The notes below the pieces were generated by a model that was not told the origin of the DNA, made no database searches, and worked only from the letters and a program-made list of their open reading frames with translations. Shown piece by piece: positions 1 through 5,268 of a DNA stretch of 5,275 bases. Source of the stretch: CAZJGG01 sp964545475. Lineage in GTDB: Bacteria > Bacillota > Clostridia > Lachnospirales > JAISER01. Each line of letters begins with the position of its first letter. The stretch's first letter is position 1. The stretch is from positions 1-5,275 of the forward strand of contig CAZJGG010000110.1 in NCBI GenBank assembly GCA_964545475.1, written 5' to 3'. The translations under genes were made by a program, and so were the position numbers.

Positions 1-612
1 GCTCTTAAAGCCTGTGGACGGGAACGTGAAATATCCGAAACGGTTAAGCGGCTCCGAAAGACTGAAACAACCATTATCCCAAAAGACCTTGCTTATGTCA
101 GCGATGAATTATTTGATGATTACGTCCACGACATGAAAATAATCCAACAATTCGCCGTGTTGAACCGCCAAGCCATGACCGAAGTAATCTTGCGCGGAAT
201 GGGCTTTACCGAAATAGAACGCTTTACGACCATACACAATTACATCGACACGGATTCAATGATACTTCGCAAGGGGGCTGTTTCGGCAAAACGCGGCGAG
301 CGGCTACTAATTCCGATCAATATGCGTGACGGGAGTCTTATCTGCGTCGGCAAGGGTAACGATGACTGGAATCAATCCGCTCCACACGGCGCGGGGCGGT
401 TGATGAGCAGAACGACGGCGAGGGGAACGCTGTCGATGGACGAATACACAAAACAAATGGCTGGCGTGTTCACTACGAGCGTAAACAAGGACACGCTCGA
501 CGAGTCGCCTATGGCGTATAAGCCAATTGATGAGATTATATCGCACATCATGCCAACTGTTGAAATTATTGAACAAGTGCGTCCTGTGTATAACTTCAAA
601 GCGAGCGAATAA
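1..612 (+). CDS. rtcB: RtcB-family RNA ligase, C-terminal part (5' end outside window)
   Basis: RtcB joins RNA ends carrying 2',3'-cyclic phosphate or 3'-phosphate to 5'-OH ends, using GTP and Mn2+; in bacteria it repairs cleaved RNAs. The frame is open from the first base, so 203 residues are seen, about half of a typical 400-480 aa RtcB; the ATG at 133 is an internal Met, because the residues before it (DLAYVSDELFDDYVHDMK) also look like RtcB. Fragment residues 77-81 (TIHNY) hold H79, matching a metal-binding His of the family. Residues 127-137 (APHGAGRLMSR) hold H129, the expected guanylylated His, and LDESPMAYK (166-174) is also conserved. The end, PVYNFKASE, keeps K200 where family members have a GMP-contacting Lys near the C-terminus. 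The visible catalytic parts are intact, so the enzyme is probably active. It is the first visible gene of the + strand cluster. The family call is very secure; the 5' end cannot be judged. Confidence 0.96.
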   Translation, partial: ALKACGREREISETVKRLRKTETTIIPKDLAYVSDELFDDYVHDMKIIQQFAVLNRQAMTEVILRGMGFTEIERFTTIHNYIDTDSMILRKGAVSAKRGERLLIPINMRDGSLICVGKGNDDWNQSAPHGAGRLMSRTTARGTLSMDEYTKQMAGVFTTSVNKDTLDESPMAYKPIDEIISHIMPTVEIIEQVRPVYNFKASE

Positions 613-731
613 TTTTGAGCCAGAAAATTTTCCATATTACAAGGTTGATTATGATTTGAATAGGGACATAACTAAATGGTGAGTACGGAACGCCCCAAAT
701 AGATATTGAGCGGTTCGTAAATGCGAGGTGA
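611..731 (+). pseudogene. Frameshifted C-terminal remnant of an unidentified gene
   Basis: No intact ORF covers the gap between rtcB and the next gene, but two adjoining frames read like the end of one protein. Frame 2 gives NFPYYKVDYDLNRDITKW, then TGA at 680-682. Frame 3 continues from 681 as EYGTPQIDIERFVNAR, then TGA at 729-731. Skipping one base near 680 would join them. The second TGA lies inside the Shine-Dalgarno of the following gene, the tight spacing expected if this was once an intact member of the gene train. There is no convincing start codon of its own: the frame runs back into the rtcB 3' end, so the 5' part seems to be lost. I do not recognise the protein. It could also be chance open reading in a spacer, or a sequencing error in a short overlapping gene. 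Confidence 0.35.
725..731 (+). promoter_or_regulatory. Ribosome binding site that decides the start of the zinc-ribbon gene
   Basis: GAGGTGA pairs well with the anti-Shine-Dalgarno and lies 8 bases before the ATG at 740. The in-frame GTG at 728 sits inside this motif and so could not use it. The motif therefore supports the ATG at 740. Confidence 0.7.
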
Positions 732-739
732 AGTGCGTT

Positions 740-1120
740 ATGGAAATTTTCATAAACCCAAATTGCCGAAAAGTCAGAGGCAGTCACATTCTTGAAGTGA
801 CCTGCGCTTACTGTAAATGCTTTATCGCGCGTTATCAGAAAGTCGGCGAAAGCAATTTCGTGAAGATGTACAACGACCGCATCATCGACGGTTCTATCGA
901 CTTTTCGCATTACCACGGAGCGATATTCTGCCCGAATTGCAAAGAGCGAATCGCCACACGGTACATCACAAAAATGGATAAGAAAGAAGCGTACAGGCTT
1001 GTGCCGTCTGCGTTAATAAGCATCGGCAAGAAGGCCGAACGCGAACGAAGTGAGCGGCTTTTCGCGAAGCGAAAAGTGCTGAAAGAAGAAGGTGTAAATG
1101 AATGTATGTTGAATCTGTAA
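740..1120 (+). CDS. Small two-CxxC zinc-ribbon protein, function unknown
   Basis: The product has 126 residues and no signal peptide or membrane segment. Two cysteine pairs, C22-x2-C25 (plus C27) and C64-x2-C67 (FCPNCKER), are 38 residues apart and should bind one zinc ion in a ribbon fold. The segment between them (ARYQKVGESNFVKMYNDRII) is hydrophilic. Zinc ribbons of this size usually bind nucleic acid or serve as adaptors, but nothing here fixes a role. I do not recognise a named family. The last ~25 residues (from about 97) are almost all charged (KKAERERSERLFAKRK) and are encoded by a hairpin-containing repeat, so this tail may be a late addition. Start chosen at ATG 740 because of the Shine-Dalgarno at 725-731; GTG 728 would add only four residues. 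The 3' end overlaps the DUF503 gene by 19 bp, suggesting translational coupling. Confidence 0.8.
   Translation: MEIFINPNCRKVRGSHILEVTCAYCKCFIARYQKVGESNFVKMYNDRIIDGSIDFSHYHGAIFCPNCKERIATRYITKMDKKEAYRLVPSALISIGKKAERERSERLFAKRKVLKEEGVNECMLNL
1043..1076 (+). repeat. GC-rich dyad repeat inside the zinc-ribbon gene
   Basis: GAACGAAGTGA (1043-1053) is followed by a perfect 8-bp inverted repeat, CTTTTCGC (1058-1065) and GCGAAAAG (1069-1076), with loop GAA. The same 11-mer GAACGAAGTGA occurs on the - strand at 3141-3151, next to another group of hairpins. It resembles the small palindromic repeats often scattered in bacterial genomes. Here it is read in frame as a charged tail. Confidence 0.55.
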
Positions 1121-1374
1121 AACTGACTTTCTATATCCCGCAGGCCGTTTCATTAAAGGATAAACGGCAAGTCTGCCGAAGCCTTGTTGATAAGGCTCGT
1201 GGGCGATTCAATGCGTCAATCGCCGAGGTCGAAACACAGGACATTCACCATACGTTGACCATCGGAGTAGCGGTTGTATCGGGGAAAGTTTCCCACGCAC
1301 AGAATATGTTGGACGAGATAATAAGGTACATGGAAGAACACGCAGATGCAGAACTGACGGAGGTAGAGCGATGA
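1102..1374 (+). CDS. DUF503 (YlxP-like) family protein
   Basis: The product has 90 residues, the full length of the DUF503 family (about 90-95 aa). Family hallmarks are present in order: an N-terminal strand (VKLTFYIP), the SLKDKRQV motif at 17-24, the RFNASIAEVETQD block at 35-47, and the GVAVVSG strand at 55-61, then an amphipathic helix to the end. The family has a small alpha/beta fold with no established enzymatic activity; chromosomal copies in Firmicutes usually sit near infB and rbfA, pointing to a link with translation. Finding it in an RtcB-led cluster beside mobilization genes is an unusual context. Start is ATG 1102, with AGAAGGTG 7 bases upstream; it overlaps the previous gene by 19 bp and the next by 4 bp (ATGA). 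The family call is secure; the role is unknown. Confidence 0.93.
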   Translation: MYVESVKLTFYIPQAVSLKDKRQVCRSLVDKARGRFNASIAEVETQDIHHTLTIGVAVVSGKVSHAQNMLDEIIRYMEEHADAELTEVER

Positions 1375-1661
1375 CTGATAAAATCTTCGAGTATGACGCG
1401 GCTATAAAATCATCTGAGATTGGTAAAGGCGGCGCATATGTGCCGTTCCCATATGACCTCCGCACGGAATTTGGGAAAGGCCGTGTGAAAGTCCATGCTA
1501 CATTCGATGGCGAACCATATGATGGGAGCATCGTCAACATGGGCGTGAAGAATGATGATGGATCGGTGTGCTATATCATCGGTATCCGTAAGGATATTCA
1601 ATCGAAAATCGGAAAGCAACCGGGCGATACCGTGCGTGTAACAATATGGGAAAGGATGTAA
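1371..1661 (+). CDS. DUF1905 domain protein
   Basis: The product has 96 residues, essentially a single DUF1905 domain. It shows the recurring blocks GGAYVPFPYDLRTEFGKGRV (20-39), TFDGEPYDGS (44-53) and YIIGIRKDIQSKIGKQPGDT (68-87), ending in a strand, VRVTIWERM. The family forms a small beta-barrel of unknown function; no catalytic residues are assigned. In other genomes the domain occurs alone or joined to other small domains. There is no signal peptide, so it is presumably cytoplasmic. The start overlaps the stop of the DUF503 gene (ATGA) and has a very good GGAGGT six bases upstream, so the two are very probably translated together. The next gene starts two bases after its stop. The family call is secure; its function in this cluster is unknown. 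Confidence 0.9.
   Translation: MTDKIFEYDAAIKSSEIGKGGAYVPFPYDLRTEFGKGRVKVHATFDGEPYDGSIVNMGVKNDDGSVCYIIGIRKDIQSKIGKQPGDTVRVTIWERM
1651..1656 (+). promoter_or_regulatory. Ribosome binding site that decides the start at 1664
   Basis: AAAGGA lies 7 bases before ATG 1664 and inside the end of the DUF1905 gene. The earlier in-frame ATG at 1646 has no comparable site and would overlap the upstream gene by 16 bases, so 1664 is preferred. Confidence 0.6.
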
Positions 1662-1663
1662 AA

Positions 1664-2185
1664 ATGACGACTACGAATAATAAAAAAGTTTGCCCAGATT
1701 GTGGGAAAAATATGGTTCAGCAGTTTATCGGATTGACACATTGTAAATGTGGGACAAGTTGGAAAAAGGAAATCGGATATTTCAAACGTACTCCCGATAT
1801 GGTGTTCGCCCTGCAACGGCAAAATGTTGGCAAAAAGACGAAGCAAGTTCCTGTTATCCGCTATAAAGAAATTGAACGAAAGGACGAGAGCACTATGGAA
1901 ATAAATGAATCCAAAATATCAACGGGAGTGTTGTTCTCCCCTATATCAATAAATAAATTTTTAGAAGCACACAAGAAAAACAATCCTGGCGAAGACATCA
2001 AGGCTTATCGTGCGGCATTAGAGCAAACCGTTCAAGCTAAAAAATCCGGCGCGGTCTGCGCCCAATGCGGTAATCCAATATGGGCGATAGGCACGGCGAC
2101 GGTTGGGTGGAATGGATGCTTCACTTGCATTACAGGAGAAGCCGATTGCTCGGAAGATTACGAGATAGATAGCGTGTGTTTTTAA
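1664..2185 (+). CDS. Protein with N- and C-terminal zinc ribbons, function unknown
   Basis: The product has 173 residues. The N-terminal ribbon has C10-x2-C13 (VCPDCGKNM) and C27-x-C29 (HCKCGTSWKK), followed by a basic stretch to about residue 70. A middle, probably helical region (about 95-128) carries no clear motif. The C-terminal ribbon has C132-x2-C135 (CAQCGNPIWAIG) and C152-x2-C155 (GCFTCITGEADCSEDYEID), ending acidic. I know of no function for either module; two ribbons suggest binding of nucleic acid or a partner protein. Met78, in STMEINES, is itself preceded by AAAGGA at 1879-1884, ten bases away, so the C-terminal 96 residues could be made as a separate product or may once have been a separate gene fused to the first. 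Only 2 bp separate it from the DUF1905 gene and 27 bp from the next gene. Confidence 0.82.
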   Translation: MTTTNNKKVCPDCGKNMVQQFIGLTHCKCGTSWKKEIGYFKRTPDMVFALQRQNVGKKTKQVPVIRYKEIERKDESTMEINESKISTGVLFSPISINKFLEAHKKNNPGEDIKAYRAALEQTVQAKKSGAVCAQCGNPIWAIGTATVGWNGCFTCITGEADCSEDYEIDSVCF

Positions 2186-2212
2186 CGAAAACCATAAAGC
2201 GAGGGTATATAA

Positions 2213-3001
2213 ATGAATGACAAATATGTCTGCAACGGACTTAAATTTCCAACCGACCATTATTTCTCCGGCAAGTGCGTTTTGTTTGCCGGGACTCTTG
2301 AACGCTGCTCTCGCCGCGATGCGATGGACAGATTGTTTTTTGACTGCGGCGGTGTCCCTGTGGACAGCTACGCAATATGGGCGCAACACCTTGTCGCGGC
2401 AAGAGGCGCGGAAACCACCGCTGATTATAAAAAAGTCCAAGACTTGATGAAAGAGGGCATTGGAATAATCCTCACCGAGCAGGAATTCTTTGACACAATG
2501 GACGGCAAATTTACGCCACTGGAGAATCCGAATAAAAAGAAATCTACTTCTACCATCACTCTTCCTGTTGGTATGAACATGGAACAACACAAAGCCCAAG
2601 AAGCGGCGCAACATGCCGACTTCATTGCTGGCAAAAGGGACGACTATCTTCGCAAGAGAAAATCTGCGGGTAATAAATATGATGTTCGCTTGCAAGACGA
2701 CATGAATCTACGGTTTGATTATAACCAAATCAATACGATGTGGACGGCTCTTAGCTGTTGGGGAGAAGCAGCGCAGGTTTATCAAACCGTCGAAGAATGT
2801 GCGGAATTGATTGTCGCTCTCAACAAGCATATAACACGAACCCCAACACCGGAAACTCTTGAAAATGTTATGGACGAGATTGCCGATGTGGAAATGATGT
2901 TGGCGCAAATGCGACTGACCTTTGGTATCAGTGACGAAATGATGAGTAAGCGTATAAAGCAAAAATTCGCCAAGCTCGATAAGTATTTGAAAAAAAGCTG
3001 A
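2213..3001 (+). CDS. BRCT-MazG fusion: predicted NTP pyrophosphohydrolase with BRCT domain
   Basis: The product has 262 residues in two domains. Residues 19-97 look like a BRCT domain: SGKCVLFAGTLE with the typical G27-T28, a helix with the C45-GG turn (G46-G47), then a KVQDLMKEGIGIILTEQEF block resembling the end of the ligase-type BRCT; the usual late Trp is absent. A polar linker (about 100-168) follows. Residues 175-258 are an all-alpha MazG-like domain with the metal-binding pattern EExxE (E194, E195, E198) and ExxD (E222, D225), inside WGEAAQVYQTVEECAELIVA and MDEIADVEMMLAQM. MazG-type enzymes hydrolyse NTPs or dNTPs to NMP and PPi with Mg2+. BRCT domains bind DNA ends, nicks or partner proteins, so the fusion may place the hydrolase at nucleic acid; this is inference. 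Start ATG 2213 has GAGGG 7 bases upstream. It is the last gene of the cluster, before a hairpin terminator. Confidence 0.9.
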   Translation: MNDKYVCNGLKFPTDHYFSGKCVLFAGTLERCSRRDAMDRLFFDCGGVPVDSYAIWAQHLVAARGAETTADYKKVQDLMKEGIGIILTEQEFFDTMDGKFTPLENPNKKKSTSTITLPVGMNMEQHKAQEAAQHADFIAGKRDDYLRKRKSAGNKYDVRLQDDMNLRFDYNQINTMWTALSCWGEAAQVYQTVEECAELIVALNKHITRTPTPETLENVMDEIADVEMMLAQMRLTFGISDEMMSKRIKQKFAKLDKYLKKS

Positions 3002-3046
3002 TTTATGCACTTTAAGCCAACCGCCAATCCCCGTGTAACAAATGTC

Positions 3047-3087
3047 GCAAGCAGGGAAAACGGGTACCCACCCGTTTTCTTGCTTGC
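3047..3087. terminator. Convergent, probably bidirectional intrinsic terminator
   Basis: A perfect 10-bp inverted repeat, GAAAACGGGT (3056-3065) and ACCCGTTTTC (3070-3079), has loop ACCC. An outer GCAAGC/GCTTGC stem (3047-3052 and 3082-3087) extends it through two G-T pairs and a bulge. The A run on one side and T run on the other suit termination from either direction. It lies between the stop codons of two converging operons. The T runs are short and belong to the stem, so efficiency is uncertain. Confidence 0.65.
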
Positions 3088-3177
3088 TGTGGCTCCGCCC
3101 CAGACCCCGTTCGCTCCCTTTTGCGAGGGGGCGTTAAGCGTCACTTCGTTCCGCTGCGGCGACTGGCGTTGCCAGTC
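3088..3177. repeat. Cluster of small GC-rich hairpins after the relaxase gene
   Basis: This 90-bp spacer holds several short inverted repeats: GGC-TCC-GCC near 3091, CGCTCCCT with AGGGGGCG around 3112-3133, CCG-CTG-CGG at 3151-3159, and a perfect GACTGGC-GTT-GCCAGTC at 3161-3177. The last begins directly after the relaxase stop codon on the - strand, so it may stabilise or end the mobilization transcript. The 11-mer at 3141-3151, read on the - strand as GAACGAAGTGA, is shared with the repeat inside the zinc-ribbon gene. I see no credible gene here; an ORF across the + strand is rich in Pro and lacks a ribosome binding site. Confidence 0.55.
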
Positions 3178-4599
3178 TTATAATTCGTGGGTATCGCGTT
3201 TTTGAGCGTTGTGTAAAGTATCGCGGTTTTGAGCGTTTTCAGTAACGCCAAGCAGCCTGTCGGCGTTAGCTTTCGCGACCGCCAATTTCCGTGAAGAATC
3301 GCGGAGTTTGTGGTAATCAGCATAGTGTTTTTTCTTCTGTGCGAGCGTTTCAGCATACTCCTGTTTTAAGCTATTAATACTTGGTAGTTTACCCCTAAAC
3401 CCTTGCGTATCGAAGAACTTTTTCGCGGCACGGTGGAGGATAATAGCGGCGGCGTTTGCATCGTAAAATGCACGGTCATAACCGCTCCGTTTATATGCGT
3501 CGAATACACCTTTCGTTTTGCCATATGTGCCTATTTGTTTCTGTAACTCGCTGATGTCTTTCAGCTTCTTATCCGCGTCTTTAATTTTATCGAAAAGCGT
3601 GTCAAACTCGTTAGATGCGACGGCTGTTCTTCGTTTCAAATCTTCATAGCTATCAATGCCCTGTTCTTGCAAAAATATCAAGGTTCTCGCAGCCTGTTTT
3701 AAGTTAAAAATTTTTGCCCACTGCTCGTAACCCGCTCCTTTACCATTGCGGATTTTAGCTTGAATATCTATGAGCAGATTAGGCGCGCTTCGCGTTCCAC
3801 TGTCGCCGCCCGACGTGATAATTTTTACCTTGCCGAGCCTCGCAAAAATCGCTGTTTCAGTATAATCTTTACCGAGTGTATCAAGACGGAACGGTTTCTT
3901 CCAACCGGGTGCAGTAAGCGATGGTTGTTTGCGTTTTGTACTGACGATACAACCGCGCGCTCGGAGCTTCGCAAGGAAGTCATCAAATGTTGCGGACACG
4001 GGCGCAACCTCGTCAATTAATTTCCTTAAATCGTCTTTTTGCGTTGGCGTTTTATTCTCGCCAAGCCAGTCGCCGTATGAGCTTTTTGATGGCGCAGGAT
4101 TTTCGATAACTGACAATCCGTGTTCGGCACAGAGCAAGTCGGAAATTCGCCGAATCACTTTTCCCGAACGCTTGAAATCCACAAACTTTCTTTCGCAGTC
4201 GAGTGTGGTGGAATTGAAAATTATGTGGTTATGAATGTGAGAGCGGTCAATGTGAGTGGCTACAACGAAAGCGTGTTTCCCTTTTGTGAAAGAAAGGACG
4301 AGTTGCCGCCCTATCTCGTTGGCTTCTTCGGGACTGACTTCCCCCGGCTTGAAGCTCTGCCTAATGTGGTAAGCGAGTACCTCGCGGCGACCCTGACTGC
4401 GCCCTGTGATGTATTCGTATTCTTTCTTTGAGAGCATGAACTGGTCGTCAGCTACTCGGGAATCACACTGGTACGACGTAACGAGCCTGCCGCCGTCAGT
4501 CTTGTCCGGGTTTTCAACGTAATCTATGACAGCGGCGACTACTGAAATCTTGCTTGCATTCTTCTTAACATGGAGCGATTTTATCCATGTCGTCGCCAT
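3178..4599 (-). CDS. MOBP-type relaxase (mobilization nuclease)
   Basis: The product has 473 residues, normal for the Firmicute MOBP relaxases (Relaxase/VirD2-type domain). Such enzymes nick oriT through a tyrosine, stay bound to the 5' end and lead the strand into the recipient. The N-terminal block IDYVENPDKT contains Y27, the probable catalytic tyrosine. The metal site is H116-x-D118 with SHIHNHIIFNS, giving H121, H123 and H125. GRREVLAYHIRQSFKPGEVS (70-89) and the SDLLCAEHGLSV block (153-164) are also typical. Residues from about 300 to 450 are helical and charged, as in relatives. The C-terminus ends in two copies of NAQ(N/K)RDT from a DNA repeat. Start ATG 4599 has AAGGAG at 4611-4616, 11 bases away, overlapping the mobC stop codon. 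mobC and the relaxase are thus probably translated together. No type IV secretion genes are visible, so it may serve a mobilizable or a conjugative element. Confidence 0.95.
   Translation of the reverse strand: MATTWIKSLHVKKNASKISVVAAVIDYVENPDKTDGGRLVTSYQCDSRVADDQFMLSKKEYEYITGRSQGRREVLAYHIRQSFKPGEVSPEEANEIGRQLVLSFTKGKHAFVVATHIDRSHIHNHIIFNSTTLDCERKFVDFKRSGKVIRRISDLLCAEHGLSVIENPAPSKSSYGDWLGENKTPTQKDDLRKLIDEVAPVSATFDDFLAKLRARGCIVSTKRKQPSLTAPGWKKPFRLDTLGKDYTETAIFARLGKVKIITSGGDSGTRSAPNLLIDIQAKIRNGKGAGYEQWAKIFNLKQAARTLIFLQEQGIDSYEDLKRRTAVASNEFDTLFDKIKDADKKLKDISELQKQIGTYGKTKGVFDAYKRSGYDRAFYDANAAAIILHRAAKKFFDTQGFRGKLPSINSLKQEYAETLAQKKKHYADYHKLRDSSRKLAVAKANADRLLGVTENAQNRDTLHNAQKRDTHEL
3191..3237 (-). 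repeat. Tandem direct repeat at the 3' end of the relaxase gene
   Basis: Two 20-bp copies, GTATCGCGTTTTTGAGCGTT (3191-3210) and a copy with one difference (3218-3237), start 27 bp apart. They encode NAQKRDT and NAQNRDT at residues 464-470 and 455-461. The 27-bp period keeps the frame. Confidence 0.85.
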
Positions 4600-4614
4600 G
4601 ATACATCACGCTCC

Positions 4615-4983
4615 TTATATAGCAGATAAGCGTTGTAATATCTCTTTCGTTTGCGCCCACAGCTCATCGTATCGAGCGGCAAGGTCGGTGACATCTTGCT
4701 CGTAAAGATTGCCTGTGCTATTCAGTCGGCGAGCAATTTGATTTATGTTATTTGTGGCATTTGAAAGTAGGCGAACCATCTCATTCACGCTGTCGAGTTC
4801 GATATGAATGACACGCCCATCAATCGTCTGTTTTAGCATATATGCGCGCATATTTTTGATGCCTGTCTGCGCCATGCGGCGTTCAATCATTTCGCGTTCT
4901 TTCAGCGTAACCCAAAACTTAATTTGTTGGTCACGAACGCGTTTTTCAGTTTTCTTTTCGCTTGTGGTTTCCGTAATAATCAC
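4615..4983 (-). CDS. mobC: MobC-family relaxosome accessory protein
   Basis: The product has about 120 residues. Residues 20-58 (QIKFWVTLKEREMIERRMAQ onward) fit a ribbon-helix-helix DNA-binding segment. LLSNATNNINQIARRLN (72-88) followed by STGNLYEQDV is the hallmark of the MobC family (PF05713). MobC proteins bind oriT and help the relaxase open and nick it. The relaxase gene follows after 15 bp, as usual. The start is odd: GTG 4981-4983 is the only standard start in the 5' part, but its G is also the last base of an ideal GGAGG at 4983-4987. Translation may instead begin at one of the ATT codons at 4978-4980 or 4975-4977, giving a protein one to two residues shorter. A single T-to-G change at the third base of the ATT at 4975-4977 would make an ATG. 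The family call is secure; the first residues are not. Confidence 0.93.
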   Translation of the reverse strand: MIITETTSEKKTEKRVRDQQIKFWVTLKEREMIERRMAQTGIKNMRAYMLKQTIDGRVIHIELDSVNEMVRLLSNATNNINQIARRLNSTGNLYEQDVTDLAARYDELWAQTKEILQRLSAI

Positions 4984-4987
4984 CTCC
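4983..4987 (-). promoter_or_regulatory. Strong Shine-Dalgarno of mobC overlapping its apparent start codon
   Basis: The - strand reads GGAGGTGATTATTACG. GGAGGTGAT is close to a full complement of the 16S rRNA tail, yet the only standard start codon in frame (GTG) lies within it. A start at ATT 4975-4977 would be 5 bases after GGAGG. Confidence 0.65.
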
Positions 4988-5023
4988 GAAAAATTAGCGG
5001 CGAGAGGTTTTATCCCCTCGCCG
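4988..5023 (-). terminator. Terminator-like hairpin just upstream of mobC
   Basis: On the - strand CGGCGAGGGG pairs with CCTCTCGCCG (5023-5014 with 5007-4998) around loop ATAAAA, a 10-bp stem with one G-U pair. On the + strand the same position would be an A-C mismatch, so the structure favours - strand RNA. Four bases (CTAA) then TTTTT follow, directly before the mobC Shine-Dalgarno. It may be a terminator or attenuator between the small ORF and mobC, or an oriT inverted repeat. Confidence 0.5.
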
Positions 5024-5031
5024 TTGTCAAG

Positions 5032-5268
5032 TTATCCTATGTCAATTTCGTTCGTCTTGTTGCCCGGTACAGGCGGTTTAAGTCCGTTCTTGATACTGCG
5101 AACATCGTCTAAGATTGACGGTGTGGATTTGCCGTAAGTTCCAGTCATCTGAAGCCTTTGTCGGTCGTTGCTGTAGTTCAAGGTATGCCCCGAATTTTCG
5201 AGGTTACTCGGCTTATCGGACTGCTCCGGGCTGGTCACGGCGCAAGAATCACTCCGCTGCTCGCCCAT
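5032..5268 (-). CDS. Small hydrophilic protein upstream of mobC, function unknown
   Basis: The product has 78 residues if it starts at the ATG at 5268; the frame stays open to the window edge, so the gene may begin further upstream, and too little sequence is left to see a ribosome binding site. It is rich in Ser, Asn, Asp and Lys, with no membrane segment or known motif. The last 38 residues, from MTGTYGKSTPSILDDVRSIK, look the most protein-like, and this Met (5146-5148) has AAAGG six bases upstream, so a 38-aa product is a real alternative. The ORF is in the same frame as mobC, separated by TAA and the hairpin. Position suggests a mobilization accessory gene or a leader peptide; oriT could also lie within or near it. 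I do not recognise a family. Confidence 0.5.
   Translation of the reverse strand: MGEQRSDSCAVTSPEQSDKPSNLENSGHTLNYSNDRQRLQMTGTYGKSTPSILDDVRSIKNGLKPPVPGNKTNEIDIG

Noticed and set aside
133..612. Reading rtcB as a 159-aa gene starting at ATG 133
   Set aside because: The frame is open to the window start and the residues before 133 also match RtcB, so this is a partial longer gene.
596..916. 106-codon - strand ORF over the rtcB-zinc-ribbon gap
   Set aside because: Mostly antisense to the zinc-ribbon gene, with no motif; the + strand readings of the gap look more protein-like.
2018..2695. 225-codon ORF on the - strand
   Set aside because: It lies antisense to the double-ribbon gene and the BRCT-MazG gene, has no recognisable motif, and is explained by their codon use.
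3005..3205. 66-codon + strand ORF across the convergent spacer
   Set aside because: No ribosome binding site, composition dictated by the hairpins, and it runs into the antisense of the relaxase end.
5017..5030. TTGACA-like -35 box on the - strand near the mobC leader
   Set aside because: No -10 box at suitable spacing; the only GATAAA is about 11 bases away and lies in the hairpin loop.
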